From Pseudomonadota bacterium (GTDB taxonomy: Bacteria; Pseudomonadota; Alphaproteobacteria; Sphingomonadales; Sphingomonadaceae), in NCBI GenBank assembly GCA_023433445.1, contig JAEZCS010000157.1, positions 1-15,801 of the forward strand: a stretch of DNA of 15,801 nucleotides, given 5' to 3'. Below are positions 6,497 to 13,938 of this stretch, piece by piece. The notes beneath the pieces are model-generated. The model had not been told where the DNA came from, made no database searches, and was given only the letters and a program-made list of their open reading frames with translations. The first letter of the stretch is position 1, and every line of letters begins with the position of its first letter. Position numbers and translations under genes: made by a program.

Positions 6497-7285
6497 ATGA
6501 AGATCGCGACCTACAATGTTAATGGCATCAACGGACGCCTTCCCGTGCTGCTGCGATGGCTGGAGCAGGCCGAGCCTGACATTCTGTGCCTGCAGGAGCT
6601 AAAGGCGCCGCAAGAGAATTTTCCTGAACGGGCGATCCGTGACGCAGGATATGATGCAGTCTGGCACGGGCAGAGCCGGTGGAACGGCGTTGCGATCCTG
6701 AGCCGGGTCGGCGAGATCCATGAAACGCGACGCGGACTGCCGGGCGACCCGGACGATGTGCAGAGCCGCTACATTGAAGCAGCGGTAAATGGGGTCCTTG
6801 TTGCCTGCCTCTACCTCCCCAATGGCAATCCCCGTCCCGGGCCCAAGTTCGATTTCAAGCTGCGCTGGTTCGACCGGCTGCACGAGCATATGGCTTCGCT
6901 CATTGGCGTGGACGCGCCCGTGATCGTCGCGGGCGACTATAATGTGATGCCGACCGACCTTGACGTGTATGCTCCTGATCGATGGCGCGACGATGCCCTG
7001 TTCGCGCTAGAGGTTCGCGCCGCATATCAGCGCCTCCTGGACCAGGGATGGAGCGACGCGATCAGACAACTGCATCCGCATGAGGTGATCTACAGTTTCT
7101 GGAAATATTGGCGTGGCTCCTTCGAGCGCAACGCCGGTCTGCGGATCGACCATGCGCTGCTGAACCCGGCGGCGTCGGCCAAACTGGTCGCCGCGGAGGT
7201 CGATACTCGGCCGCGCGCCTGGGAAAAGACGAGCGACCATGCACCGGTGGTCATCACGCTCGACATCGGCGGGGACGGGTCGTGA
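6497..7285 (+). CDS. xthA: Exodeoxyribonuclease III
   Basis: A 262-aa Mg-dependent AP endonuclease and 3'-5' exonuclease of the EEP fold, acting in base-excision repair. The family residues are all present: N7 (TYNVNG), E34 (CLQELK), Y106 (CLYLPNG), D147 and N149 (AGDYNVMP), D218 (GLRIDH), and D247-H248 (TSDHAP). Length is normal. The ATG at 6497 begins the conserved MKIATYNVNGI and is the only plausible start, yet no Shine-Dalgarno precedes it, and a weak -10-like GATAAG lies at 6486-6491. Its stop overlaps the GTG start of the ligase (GTGA, 7282-7285), so the two are translationally coupled and probably work together on AP-site repair. Confidence 0.96.
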   Translation: MKIATYNVNGINGRLPVLLRWLEQAEPDILCLQELKAPQENFPERAIRDAGYDAVWHGQSRWNGVAILSRVGEIHETRRGLPGDPDDVQSRYIEAAVNGVLVACLYLPNGNPRPGPKFDFKLRWFDRLHEHMASLIGVDAPVIVAGDYNVMPTDLDVYAPDRWRDDALFALEVRAAYQRLLDQGWSDAIRQLHPHEVIYSFWKYWRGSFERNAGLRIDHALLNPAASAKLVAAEVDTRPRAWEKTSDHAPVVITLDIGGDGS

Positions 7286-8319
7286 CACGGAAAGCTGAGG
7301 GCTTGAACTTGCCCCTGCCGATGGAGGCACGTCTGGTAGCCGAACTGCCACCGCCGCCGGGATGGCAATATGAACCCAAATGGGCCGGCTTCCGCGCAGT
7401 CGTAGGTCGCGCCGGCGCGGAAGTCGACATACGGTCGAAATCCGGCAAATCGCTGGCTCGTTTCTTTCCTGAGGTCATGGACTCCCTCCTCGAAACGGCG
7501 GATCGGCATTATGTGCTGGACGGCGAGCTGATCCTGCCTTTGGACGGCGTGCTGTCCTTCGATGCCTTGCAGCAGCGGCTGCATCCGGCGGAAAGCAGGG
7601 TAATGCGCCTGTCTCGCGAGACCCCGGCGCAGCTAATGCTGTTCGACTGTCTTGCGCTGGGACAAAGCGACCTGATGGACGCGCCCTTGCACGAACGCCG
7701 CGCGGCCCTGGAACGCTTTCACGCGACAAACGGGAAAGAAACGCTGCTCCTGTCGCCTGCAAGCGCGCGGATCGAGGATGCCGACCGCTGGCTGGAAGGA
7801 AGCGGCGGCGCGCTCGACGGGATCATCGCCAAGCAGTTGGACGCGCCCTATCGCTCCGGTGAACGCGCAATGATGAAGATGAAAAATTATCGCAGCGCTG
7901 ATTGTGTGGTCGGTGGATTCCGCCGCACGGGCGATAGGCGCGGCGCCGCATCCTTGCTGCTGGGGCTTTATGATGAAGCAGGAAAGCTCAACCATGTGGG
8001 ATTTACCTCCGCGTTCAAAGCGCAAGAGCGCTCCGTCCTGCTGCAACGCCTCGAGCCGTTAACGGGAGGATCAGGCTTCTCCGGGAAGGCACCGGGTGGC
8101 CCCAGCCGCTGGAACAAGGGCGAGGAGAGCGCCTGGGAGCCGCTAAACCCCGAATTGGTGGTGGAAGTCATCTATGATCAGGTGACCGGCGGGCGCTTTC
8201 GCCACGGCACCCGGTTCCTGCGCTGGCGGCCCGACAAGGCGCCGCGCCAGTGCACCTGCGACCAGCTGCAAGCGGAGCTGCGCCCTGCCGAGATTGCTCA
8301 ACTGCTTAGCTTTGACTGA
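7282..8319 (+). CDS. LigC-like ATP-dependent DNA ligase, altered KxDG motif
   Basis: A 345-aa protein with an adenylyltransferase domain (about 1-205) and an OB domain (about 206-345), matching the stand-alone LigC type that seals nicks in bacterial repair. The AMP-accepting lysine is K33 in YEPKWAGFR. Other motifs: LDGEL (79-83), FDCLAL (121-126, motif III), DGIIAK (179-184, motif IV) and KMK (199-201, motif V). The C-terminal RFLRWRPDK is typical of LigC. Unusually, the KxDG aspartate is alanine (A35, codon GCC), which may impair catalysis. The GTG start at 7282 is chosen because it overlaps the xthA stop and fits the family N-terminus; the open frame continues upstream inside xthA. No polymerase or phosphoesterase domain is present, so it is not LigD. 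The 3' end overlaps the convergent DUF2236 gene by 14 nt. Confidence 0.9.
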   Translation: MTRKAEGLNLPLPMEARLVAELPPPPGWQYEPKWAGFRAVVGRAGAEVDIRSKSGKSLARFFPEVMDSLLETADRHYVLDGELILPLDGVLSFDALQQRLHPAESRVMRLSRETPAQLMLFDCLALGQSDLMDAPLHERRAALERFHATNGKETLLLSPASARIEDADRWLEGSGGALDGIIAKQLDAPYRSGERAMMKMKNYRSADCVVGGFRRTGDRRGAASLLLGLYDEAGKLNHVGFTSAFKAQERSVLLQRLEPLTGGSGFSGKAPGGPSRWNKGEESAWEPLNPELVVEVIYDQVTGGRFRHGTRFLRWRPDKAPRQCTCDQLQAELRPAEIAQLLSFD

Positions 8320-9184
8320 TCCGCCGATACGCCCGATCAGCCGCGCCGTCAGTAAGCGCCCAGCGTAGAAGCAGCCCCATCCCCGCCAGCTGCGCCCGTG
8401 TCACATGGCGACCAGGCCCCAACTCAAAGCCATGCATCCGCGCGGCCCAGGGCGGCAGCAGATCAATCGCCGCATCAAGCGCGACCCTGCTGAAAGGCGC
8501 GTTGAGCACGCCCGGCGTCGGTTCGGCCAGTACGGAGACAACCTCTCTCGTCCGCTCGTCGCTACGGAGTTGCGGGCGCATGGTGGACAAATATTCCTGC
8601 ACTTCGGCAATGTCGCGCGGTACGGGAGCAGCGCCAAGCCGTTCGGCAAGGCGAGCCATTTCCTGATAATAGCGGTTCTGCTCGCGCGGGCCGAGAAGCG
8701 GTGCCCGATAGCGGCGATAGGCCGCCAGGAAGCAATATACTTCGGCGACATGGACCCAGCGCAAAAGCTCCGGATCGCTGGCGCGGTAAGGAGTACCGTC
8801 CGGCAACTGCCCCTCCACCCGATCATGCACGGCGCGGACACGCGCGATCAGGCGTTCGGCTTCAACGGTCGCGCCATAAGTAGTCCCCGCGATAAACTGC
8901 GCCGTCCGGCGCAGCCGCCCGCTGCGGTCCTCCCGAAATCGGCTATGATCCCATATGCCAGCGAGCGCGGCAGGATGGAGCATCTGCAGCAAGAGCGCGG
9001 CGATGCCGCCGGTCATCATGCTGGTGAAATCCTGATGCACGCGCCAAGCCATGGACCGTGGGCCGAACAGCCCCTGGTCACCACCAGGCGTGTCAAGATT
9101 GATCCTTTCCCCGCCCGAACCGAAGACCTTGGCCACATTGTGCCGGACCATCTGCCGTAGTGCGCGATGAGGTAACAGCAGCAT
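8306..9184 (-). CDS. DUF2236 / MpaB-family oxygenase
   Basis: A 292-aa protein of the DUF2236 family, which includes latex-clearing protein (Lcp) and fungal MpaB; characterised members are heme-b oxygenases cleaving C=C bonds. Visible family features are GPRSMAWRVHQD (41-52), QMLHP with H70, DHSRF with H80, AVHDRVEG with H120, and YRASDPELLRWVH with H145, a pattern typical of the family. Substrate is unknown; most bacterial members are uncharacterised. The frame extends 25 codons upstream, but the ATG at 9184 is preferred because CAGGAGG lies 6 nt before it. It is divergent from the iron-dependent enzyme at 9340 across 155 nt and convergent with the ligase, overlapping it by 14 nt. Confidence 0.88.
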   Translation of the reverse strand: MLLLPHRALRQMVRHNVAKVFGSGGERINLDTPGGDQGLFGPRSMAWRVHQDFTSMMTGGIAALLLQMLHPAALAGIWDHSRFREDRSGRLRRTAQFIAGTTYGATVEAERLIARVRAVHDRVEGQLPDGTPYRASDPELLRWVHVAEVYCFLAAYRRYRAPLLGPREQNRYYQEMARLAERLGAAPVPRDIAEVQEYLSTMRPQLRSDERTREVVSVLAEPTPGVLNAPFSRVALDAAIDLLPPWAARMHGFELGPGRHVTRAQLAGMGLLLRWALTDGAADRAYRRISQS

Positions 9185-9339
9185 GAAAATCCTCCTGCCG
9201 CGACAAACGCGCAAACCGGCGGGTCGATGCGGATTTCTCGGCATAAAACGACTTGCCATTGATACCGGTTAGGCATTTTGCAGGGAACGCCACGCCCTCC
9301 CCGGAATTGAACAGGGGTACAATCAGGAGAGTATTTTCC

Positions 9340-10236
9340 GTGGCTACCCGTTTCATCGCACCCGAGTGCGAGTCGCAATTTCTTCAACAGAGTTTTCAGC
9401 AACGCCTCAGCCATTGGAACCGGCAACGCCTCGCCCCATCCTATCCAGAGGCTTGGGAAAGCCGGTTTCGCCAGGATGAAGCCATGCTCCGGCTGGAACA
9501 TGGCTTCATGGAGGAACTGCGTGCCATGGTCAGCGACCGTGCGGCGCAGGTCCCGACCGATCCTGAAGGTTTCATCCAGTGGTTCGAGGCGCTGGAGCAG
9601 ACCGGTCCGGGTCAGCATGACGCCTTGTTCCCGTGGCTGGCCGAGCACGCGTCTCGCGACGAAATCCGCTGGTTCCTGACACAGGAAGCGGCGGGCGAAG
9701 CCGGTTTCGACGATCTTGTCGCACTGACGCAAATCAAGCTGCCCGACTCTGCAAAGCTGGAACTCGCCCGCAATTATTGGGATGAGATGGGGCGCGGCCA
9801 GGAAAAGGGCATGCATGGTCCCATGCTGGCCCAACTGGTCACGACGCTCGAACTGACACCGACGATCGAGGCCACGGTTTGGGAAAGCCTGGCGCTCGCC
9901 AACGCCATGACTGCCATGGCAACGCAACGCTGCTACGCTTGGCACAGCGTCGGTGCGCTGGGGGCGATCGAACTGACTGCGCCGGGCCGATCGGCCCACA
10001 CTGCACGCGCGCTCCGAAGAATTGGACTTAGCCAGTCCGAGCGACGATATTTCGACCTGCACGCGGTGCTGGACGTCAAACATAGCCGGGATTGGAACGA
10101 ACTCGCGATCAAGCCGCTGGTGGCGGAGGACCCGCGCCGCGCGGTCGCCATTGCAGAAGGCGCCTTGATCCGCCTCGGCTGCGGCGAACGCTGCTTCAAC
10201 CGCTACCGCCGCCACTTCGGGCTGGAGCAAGGATAA
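9340..10236 (+). CDS. Iron-containing redox enzyme, heme-oxygenase-like fold
   Basis: A 298-aa all-helical protein of the iron-containing redox enzyme family (heme-oxygenase-like diiron oxidases and oxygenases, HDOs). Family-like segments are WFLTQEAAGEAGFDD (111-125, E116), NYWDEMGRGQEKGMHG (145-160, E149 and H159), E211 in GALGAIELTAPGR, and the C-terminal HxxxDxxH, H241-D245-H248. These are plausible metal ligands; exact assignment needs alignment. HDOs activate O2 for diverse oxidations, so the substrate is unknown. Start: GTG 9340 follows TCAGGAGA (9323-9330); the longer frame from 9253 lacks a good ribosome site. Its TAA overlaps the ATG of the receiver gene by one base (TAATG), implying coupling. 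Divergent neighbour is a DUF2236 oxygenase. Confidence 0.85.
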   Translation: MATRFIAPECESQFLQQSFQQRLSHWNRQRLAPSYPEAWESRFRQDEAMLRLEHGFMEELRAMVSDRAAQVPTDPEGFIQWFEALEQTGPGQHDALFPWLAEHASRDEIRWFLTQEAAGEAGFDDLVALTQIKLPDSAKLELARNYWDEMGRGQEKGMHGPMLAQLVTTLELTPTIEATVWESLALANAMTAMATQRCYAWHSVGALGAIELTAPGRSAHTARALRRIGLSQSERRYFDLHAVLDVKHSRDWNELAIKPLVAEDPRRAVAIAEGALIRLGCGERCFNRYRRHFGLEQG

Positions 10237-10547
10237 TGGCGCGATCCAATGGCCGCATCCTCGTTGTCGAGGACGACCCGATGCTCGCAGGCATGATGGT
10301 CGATCTGCTGCTCGCTGAACATTATGAAGTGGACGGCCCCCATGCGAGCGTCAGCGACGGCATGGCCGCGCTCGCTTGCCACATGCCTGATGGCGCGGTG
10401 GTAGACCTGCACCGCCCCAGCCGGGGTGCAAGCCTGTTGAAGGATGATCTGGAAGCCTACGCCATCCCGTTTCTGGAAGGTGAGGACTGCGGAGAGCACG
10501 ATCTGCAGAGGCGACTGCTGCCCTGGTTGCGGCATATGCGTCATTGA
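10236..10547 (+). CDS. Small atypical response-regulator receiver protein
   Basis: A 103-aa stand-alone receiver domain. RILVVEDDPMLAGMM (7-21) supplies the acidic pocket E12-D13-D14, and D57 in GAVVDLHRPSRG is the likely phosphoacceptor. The second half is shortened and atypical: at the usual Thr/Ser position the sequence is IPFLEGED, and no KP motif with the conserved lysine is visible before the end (LPWLRHMRH). No DNA-binding or enzymatic output domain is attached. Such proteins may still be phosphorylated poorly or act as phosphate sinks or protein-interaction modules; that is inference. The ATG is fused to the preceding stop (TAATG), and no histidine kinase lies in this window. Confidence 0.82.
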   Translation: MARSNGRILVVEDDPMLAGMMVDLLLAEHYEVDGPHASVSDGMAALACHMPDGAVVDLHRPSRGASLLKDDLEAYAIPFLEGEDCGEHDLQRRLLPWLRHMRH

Positions 10548-10626
10548 AGAGGGAGGGCGGTAGAGGCTTTTGTCCCGCGCCATATCGCGGCTATGACCCT
10601 GCATCGTGATCGCTGCAGGAGATGGC
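10548..10626 (+). promoter_or_regulatory. Gap with weak promoter candidate and GC hairpin
   Basis: The 79-nt gap before the hydrolase gene holds a 5-bp GC hairpin CCGCG-ccatat-CGCGG (10575-10590) without a T-tract. It also holds a weak promoter candidate, TTGTCC (10570-10575) N16 TATGAC (10592-10597). The Shine-Dalgarno CAGGAG (10616-10621) is clear. Whether the hydrolase is transcribed separately or with the receiver gene cannot be settled from the sequence. Confidence 0.3.
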
Positions 10627-11847
10627 ATGGGCCGCATCATCGGAAAAATCTTACGCGGGGCGGGCGTAACGCTGCTGTTCATCGTCATCGCGCTGTGCCT
10701 GGCGATCACGATCATTCCTCCCTTTCTCGACCGCGTCTACTATGACGGCCCGGTCAGCCGTCATTATGACGGCGAGCACTTCTTCAACCCCGACGGTGAG
10801 ATAGAATTTTCCAGCCCTCCGGGAAAAAGCAGCCGCGGATTTCTTCTCCGCTGGCTGACGGGGCAGGATGAGCGCCCCGAATGGCCAACAACGGTGGCGG
10901 TGAAGCCGACCCGCCCTCCCGCCTTCGCAGCGCCGAAAGGCATGGTGGCGAGTTGGGTCGGCCATGCGACGGTTCTGGTGCAGGCGGCAGGGCTCAACAT
11001 CCTGACCGACCCTATCTGGTCGGACTATGCGAGCCCGTTGCCGCCGCTAGGCCCCAAGCGTGTCGCAGAGCCAGGGATCAGGTTCGATGACTTGCCCAAG
11101 ATCGACCTCATCGTCATCAGCCATAATCATTATGACCATATGGACATCCCCACACTCAAGAAGCTGTGGGAGCGTGACCGGCCCAAAATCATCGTCAGCC
11201 TGGGCAATGAGCAGATCCTGAAGGACAAGGGCATCCCCGCCATTGCGCTCGATTGGGGTCAGTCTGTTTCAGGCGCCGCTCTCAACAATCTGGGAACGCG
11301 AACGGTCGTCCAGTGCGAAAACTATGAACACTGTCCCGACTACCGCGTCCATGTGCTGCGCAATCACCACTGGAGCAGCCGGTGGGCCACTGACCGCAAC
11401 CGGGCATTATGGTCGAGCTTTCTGATCGAAACGCGGGCAGGTAACATCTTCTTTGCGGGGGATACGGGCGCTGGCGACATGGCTTGGCCTGCCGAAGCCG
11501 CCAAGCTTGGCCCAATCCGCCTCGCGATGATCCCGATAGGCGCATTCCGCTTCTGGCCGGGGCAGATGGAATCAGACGCGCACATCGGGCCGCAGCGCGC
11601 GGTCGAGATATTCGAAAAGCTTAACGCATCGACCGCCATCCCCATCCATTGGGGTACGTTTCGCCTGTCTTATGAAAAATGGGACACGCCGCCGCGCATG
11701 CTGGACCTGTTCCTCAAATGCCAGGGCATAGAGCCGCAACGCTTTGCGCCGCTGCGTATCGGTCAATCGATCCAGGTGCCTGCCTATTCAGCCGTGCCGC
11801 GAGGGCCGAAAAAATGTGACCAGCGCGCCATCCGCGCGCTGCAATAA
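10627..11847 (+). CDS. Membrane-anchored metallo-beta-lactamase-fold hydrolase
   Basis: A 406-aa protein with one N-terminal membrane helix (about residues 12-32) and an MBL-fold domain resembling the NAPE-PLD/UlaG-like group. Metal ligands are visible in SHNHYDHMD (H166, H168, D170, H171), H247/H248 in RNHHWSSRW, D279 in FAGDTGAGDM, and H341 in IPIHWGTFR. The segment VGHATVLVQAAGLNILTDP (111-129) is characteristic. Relatives hydrolyse phosphodiester or lactone bonds; the substrate here is unknown, and the catalytic domain probably faces the periplasm. The ATG at 10627 is preferred over 10606 because CAGGAG is 5 nt upstream of it. The stop lies 1 nt from the stop of the convergent VOC-like gene. 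Confidence 0.92.
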   Translation: MGRIIGKILRGAGVTLLFIVIALCLAITIIPPFLDRVYYDGPVSRHYDGEHFFNPDGEIEFSSPPGKSSRGFLLRWLTGQDERPEWPTTVAVKPTRPPAFAAPKGMVASWVGHATVLVQAAGLNILTDPIWSDYASPLPPLGPKRVAEPGIRFDDLPKIDLIVISHNHYDHMDIPTLKKLWERDRPKIIVSLGNEQILKDKGIPAIALDWGQSVSGAALNNLGTRTVVQCENYEHCPDYRVHVLRNHHWSSRWATDRNRALWSSFLIETRAGNIFFAGDTGAGDMAWPAEAAKLGPIRLAMIPIGAFRFWPGQMESDAHIGPQRAVEIFEKLNASTAIPIHWGTFRLSYEKWDTPPRMLDLFLKCQGIEPQRFAPLRIGQSIQVPAYSAVPRGPKKCDQRAIRALQ

Positions 11848-11848
11848 G

Positions 11849-12322
11849 TCACGCGGGCGGGCCCGCTTCCAACATTGCGCGCCAATTGTCCATCGTCATC
11901 GCGGCCAGATATTCGGACTGCATCTCGGCCGTCAGCATTTCCATCATCTGCCGCCCCTCGATCCACAGTTCGATCACGCCGAACGCGCCGCCGCGCTTGC
12001 GATATTTGGCGGGCCACCCTTCCCGCTGCGCGATGCCCATGATCTCTTCACGCGATAACGGCGTGGCCAGCGCGGCGTGCGTAGCGGTGTAGCGACTTCC
12101 GCCGGTTCGCTCTCCAAAGCCATCCGCGTCGCCTTCCTCTTCGCGCAGGACCGTGTCGATCGGGTAGACCTCTATCGCTGTTCCCCGGTCGTCGCCCGCA
12201 AAGGCGATCCAGCTGCCCGGCGTGACCGGCGGGAAGTAAAAGGCCTCGCCGCGCCACATTTCAGCGATGACTTCCGCAACATGCTTGGGATCATGTGCGG
12301 CGATCGAAAGATGAAAGAGCAT
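11849..12322 (-). CDS. VOC-like (glyoxalase-fold) protein
   Basis: A 157-aa soluble protein. It begins MLFHLSIAAHDPKHVAE, and candidate VOC metal-site residues recur at suitable spacing: H4, E51 (AIEVYP), H82 (ATHAAL) and E119 (FGVIELWIEG). This gives the H/E/H/E pattern of vicinal oxygen chelate enzymes. The C-terminal third (125-157) is an extra helical segment, and the reaction is unknown. The frame begins at 12361; the ATG at 12322 is chosen because the family starts here and GGAG lies 9 nt upstream, but an ATG at 12340 is also possible. Its stop is separated from the convergent MBL gene by one base. Confidence 0.7.
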   Translation of the reverse strand: MLFHLSIAAHDPKHVAEVIAEMWRGEAFYFPPVTPGSWIAFAGDDRGTAIEVYPIDTVLREEEGDADGFGERTGGSRYTATHAALATPLSREEIMGIAQREGWPAKYRKRGGAFGVIELWIEGRQMMEMLTAEMQSEYLAAMTMDNWRAMLEAGPPA

Positions 12323-12409
12323 GTGTCGTCGCTCCGACATATCCAGGAATGCCGGACGCAATCATGACACAAAAATTCGCCTGTTGCATTGGCCATTCCG
12401 GACAGGTGA

Positions 12410-12434
12410 TCCTCCGCCGACAGCCAGCGGAGGA
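12410..12434. terminator. Hairpin downstream of DUF3617 gene
   Basis: TCCTCCGC (12410-12417) and GCGGAGGA (12427-12434) form a perfect 8-bp stem with a 9-nt loop, 18 nt beyond the stop of the minus-strand DUF3617 gene. The only T-run (CCTTTT) is on the plus-strand side, where no gene enters, so minus-strand termination would be weak. It may instead separate transcription of the DUF3617 gene from the VOC-like gene. Confidence 0.45.
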
Positions 12435-12452
12435 CCTTTTATGCCGGGCCGT

Positions 12453-12953
12453 TCAGGCCTTGCTGCATTCCCCGATCCGTTTGCCTGTCACGTCTTTAGT
12501 CGTGCGCAGGACCGGGCTGCCCCCTTGGGTCTTGGTCATGGTGCTGCCAAGCGTCAGCGTGTCGGCGGTGTAATTGCCCTCCAGCACGATTTCCGATGTC
12601 CCCGCCCCGGCCTTGCATGACAATGTCGCGATGAACCGCCCCTTGCGCAGCAGCTTGTCCTTATAGGTGCAATCCTTGCCCTCGTCTCCCGCCAGGGCGT
12701 TCGCGTCGGGCGTCCCCTGAGCGTCGATGGCGATACACAGCTTTTCTTCATCAACCTGCTTCAGGGCGGCCTGATATTGGGCGGGCGTGACAGTCGGCGT
12801 GTTGTAGCCTGTGGTCTTGCGGGTAATCGCCCATTCGCCGGCCTGCATCAGGATCGGTGTTTCGACCGCTTCTGGTTCCGGTGCCTCATCGCCGCATCCG
12901 GCCAAGCCAAGCGTCATCGCGAGCGGCAATGCCGCCATCATCGTCCTTCGCAT
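12453..12953 (-). CDS. DUF3617 family lipoprotein (copy A)
   Basis: A 166-aa predicted lipoprotein. The signal sequence MRRTMMAALPLAMTLGLAGC ends in a lipobox with Cys20 as the lipidation site. The mature part contains MQAGEWAITRKTTGY, then GKDCTYKD and LSCKAG with conserved-looking cysteines, and ends VTGKRIGECSKA. This order (x-AGEW / C / DCTYKD / C / GKRxGEC) matches DUF3617 proteins, small exported proteins of unknown function common in sphingomonads. The ATG at 12953 is chosen because it gives a clean signal peptide after GGGGAAGAGG. An ATG at 12941 is also possible. A paralogue lies at 13314-13850 with an HNH gene between them. Confidence 0.88.
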   Translation of the reverse strand: MRRTMMAALPLAMTLGLAGCGDEAPEPEAVETPILMQAGEWAITRKTTGYNTPTVTPAQYQAALKQVDEEKLCIAIDAQGTPDANALAGDEGKDCTYKDKLLRKGRFIATLSCKAGAGTSEIVLEGNYTADTLTLGSTMTKTQGGSPVLRTTKDVTGKRIGECSKA

Positions 12954-13030
12954 ATCCTCTTCCCCTGCTCTCTTACGGAACCGGCAGAGGCTCGCTTGCC
13001 ACGCACCGAAGCGCAAGGAAAAAAGCAACG

Positions 13031-13309
13031 CTAGCGCTTGCGGTAAGTGGGCGCGTGAAAGTCCGGCGGTTTGCTCGCGACCCAGCCCATAAAGCGGGCA
13101 ATGCCGGGGTTCGCGCGCAGGGCGGCAACGTCACCCCGCGTCTGGGCAAGCTCGGCATTGCTCAACTGCGCATGGATCGCGCGATGACAGATCGGGTGCA
13201 CGGGCACAGTCTCGCGCCCGCCCCGGCTTTTCGGCACCGGATGATGCCATTCCACACGCTTCCCAAGGCCACGCGCGCAGAGCCAGCAATTGCCCTCCGC
13301 GCCCTCCAT
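13031..13309 (-). CDS. Small HNH endonuclease-domain protein
   Basis: A 92-aa protein with an HNH (beta-beta-alpha metal) motif: CWLCARGLG (8-16), VEWHHPVPKSRGG (19-31) with H22-H23, and HPICHRAIHA (38-47) with C41, H42 and H46. HNH domains are metal-dependent nickases or nucleases. This stand-alone form is common but its biological substrate is unknown, and it carries no toxin or homing-endonuclease features. The ATG at 13309 lies 4 nt after the stop of the upstream DUF3617 gene and has no clear Shine-Dalgarno, so translation is probably coupled to that gene. The C-terminus (KPPDFHAPTYRKR) is basic. Confidence 0.88.
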   Translation of the reverse strand: MEGAEGNCWLCARGLGKRVEWHHPVPKSRGGRETVPVHPICHRAIHAQLSNAELAQTRGDVAALRANPGIARFMGWVASKPPDFHAPTYRKR

Positions 13310-13313
13310 CAGA

Positions 13314-13850
13314 TCAGGATGCGACGCAGTCCGCGCCGACCCACTTGCCCGTCGTCTTTGCCTTCATGCTCATGTTCATGCCGTTGGAGGCACCACTCAT
13401 CTTCATATCCATGTGCATTTCATAGCTTTCGGGCGCGTAGCTGCCGGACATGACGGCATTCATCGTGCCGTTCTCCGACTTGCAGGCGACTTCGCCCTTC
13501 ACCGACCCGCTGCTGACGTCAAAGCCCTTGTAGGTGCAATCCGTGCCTTCCTGACCCGAGAACATCTTGCCGCTCGGGTTCGCCGCTTCTTCAGGCGAAA
13601 CACAATATTTGATCGAGCTGCGGCTCATCATCTTCTTCATCTGCTCTTTCATCTGGTCACCGCCGCCCGGCATGTTCGGCATCTCGATATCCTCGAGCAT
13701 GTAGGTCCCTTCCCACTGGCCGGGCTTCAGCTGCACCTTCTGCACCTCTGCCTTCACTTCCTCCTGGCTTTGCGGTTCCCCCGAAGGCTTGTCGCCGCAA
13801 CTGGCGAGCAGCAGCGTCGCAGGAACAATGACGGCCAAGGCTTTCAGCAT
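13314..13850 (-). CDS. DUF3617 family lipoprotein (copy B)
   Basis: A 178-aa predicted lipoprotein. The signal peptide MLKALAVIVPATLLLASC places the lipidated cysteine at position 18. The mature domain begins LKPGQWEGTYML, continues with YCVSPEEAA, TDCTYKGFD and VACKSENG, and ends TTGKWVGADC, the DUF3617 pattern. The C-terminal half is strikingly methionine-rich (MHMDMKMSGASNGMNMSM), which could reflect metal binding or just a beta-strand composition bias; that is inference. The open frame runs back to 14060, but the ATG at 13850 gives the signal peptide and follows GGGGAAG. It overlaps nothing upstream and is followed after 4 nt by the HNH gene. Confidence 0.9.
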   Translation of the reverse strand: MLKALAVIVPATLLLASCGDKPSGEPQSQEEVKAEVQKVQLKPGQWEGTYMLEDIEMPNMPGGGDQMKEQMKKMMSRSSIKYCVSPEEAANPSGKMFSGQEGTDCTYKGFDVSSGSVKGEVACKSENGTMNAVMSGSYAPESYEMHMDMKMSGASNGMNMSMKAKTTGKWVGADCVAS

Positions 13851-13938
13851 GATCTTCCCCCAGTGATGCCGGAGATGGCCCGGCCTTTCAGATCGACAGC
13901 ATATCAGGACAGACAAAGGATGGAAAATGATCCTGCGG

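Noticed and set aside
8405..9160. 251-codon plus-strand open frame opposite the DUF2236 gene
   Set aside because: Antisense to a family with clear conserved histidine motifs; typical GC-rich shadow.
9284..9308. GGAAC with a downstream 16-nt spacer before the iron enzyme gene
   Set aside because: The -10 position reads AATT, not C/GGTT, so it does not meet the EcfG pattern.
9016..10230. 404-codon minus-strand open frame opposite the iron-dependent enzyme
   Set aside because: It mirrors the coding frame of a gene with recognisable family motifs, and its product resembles no known protein.
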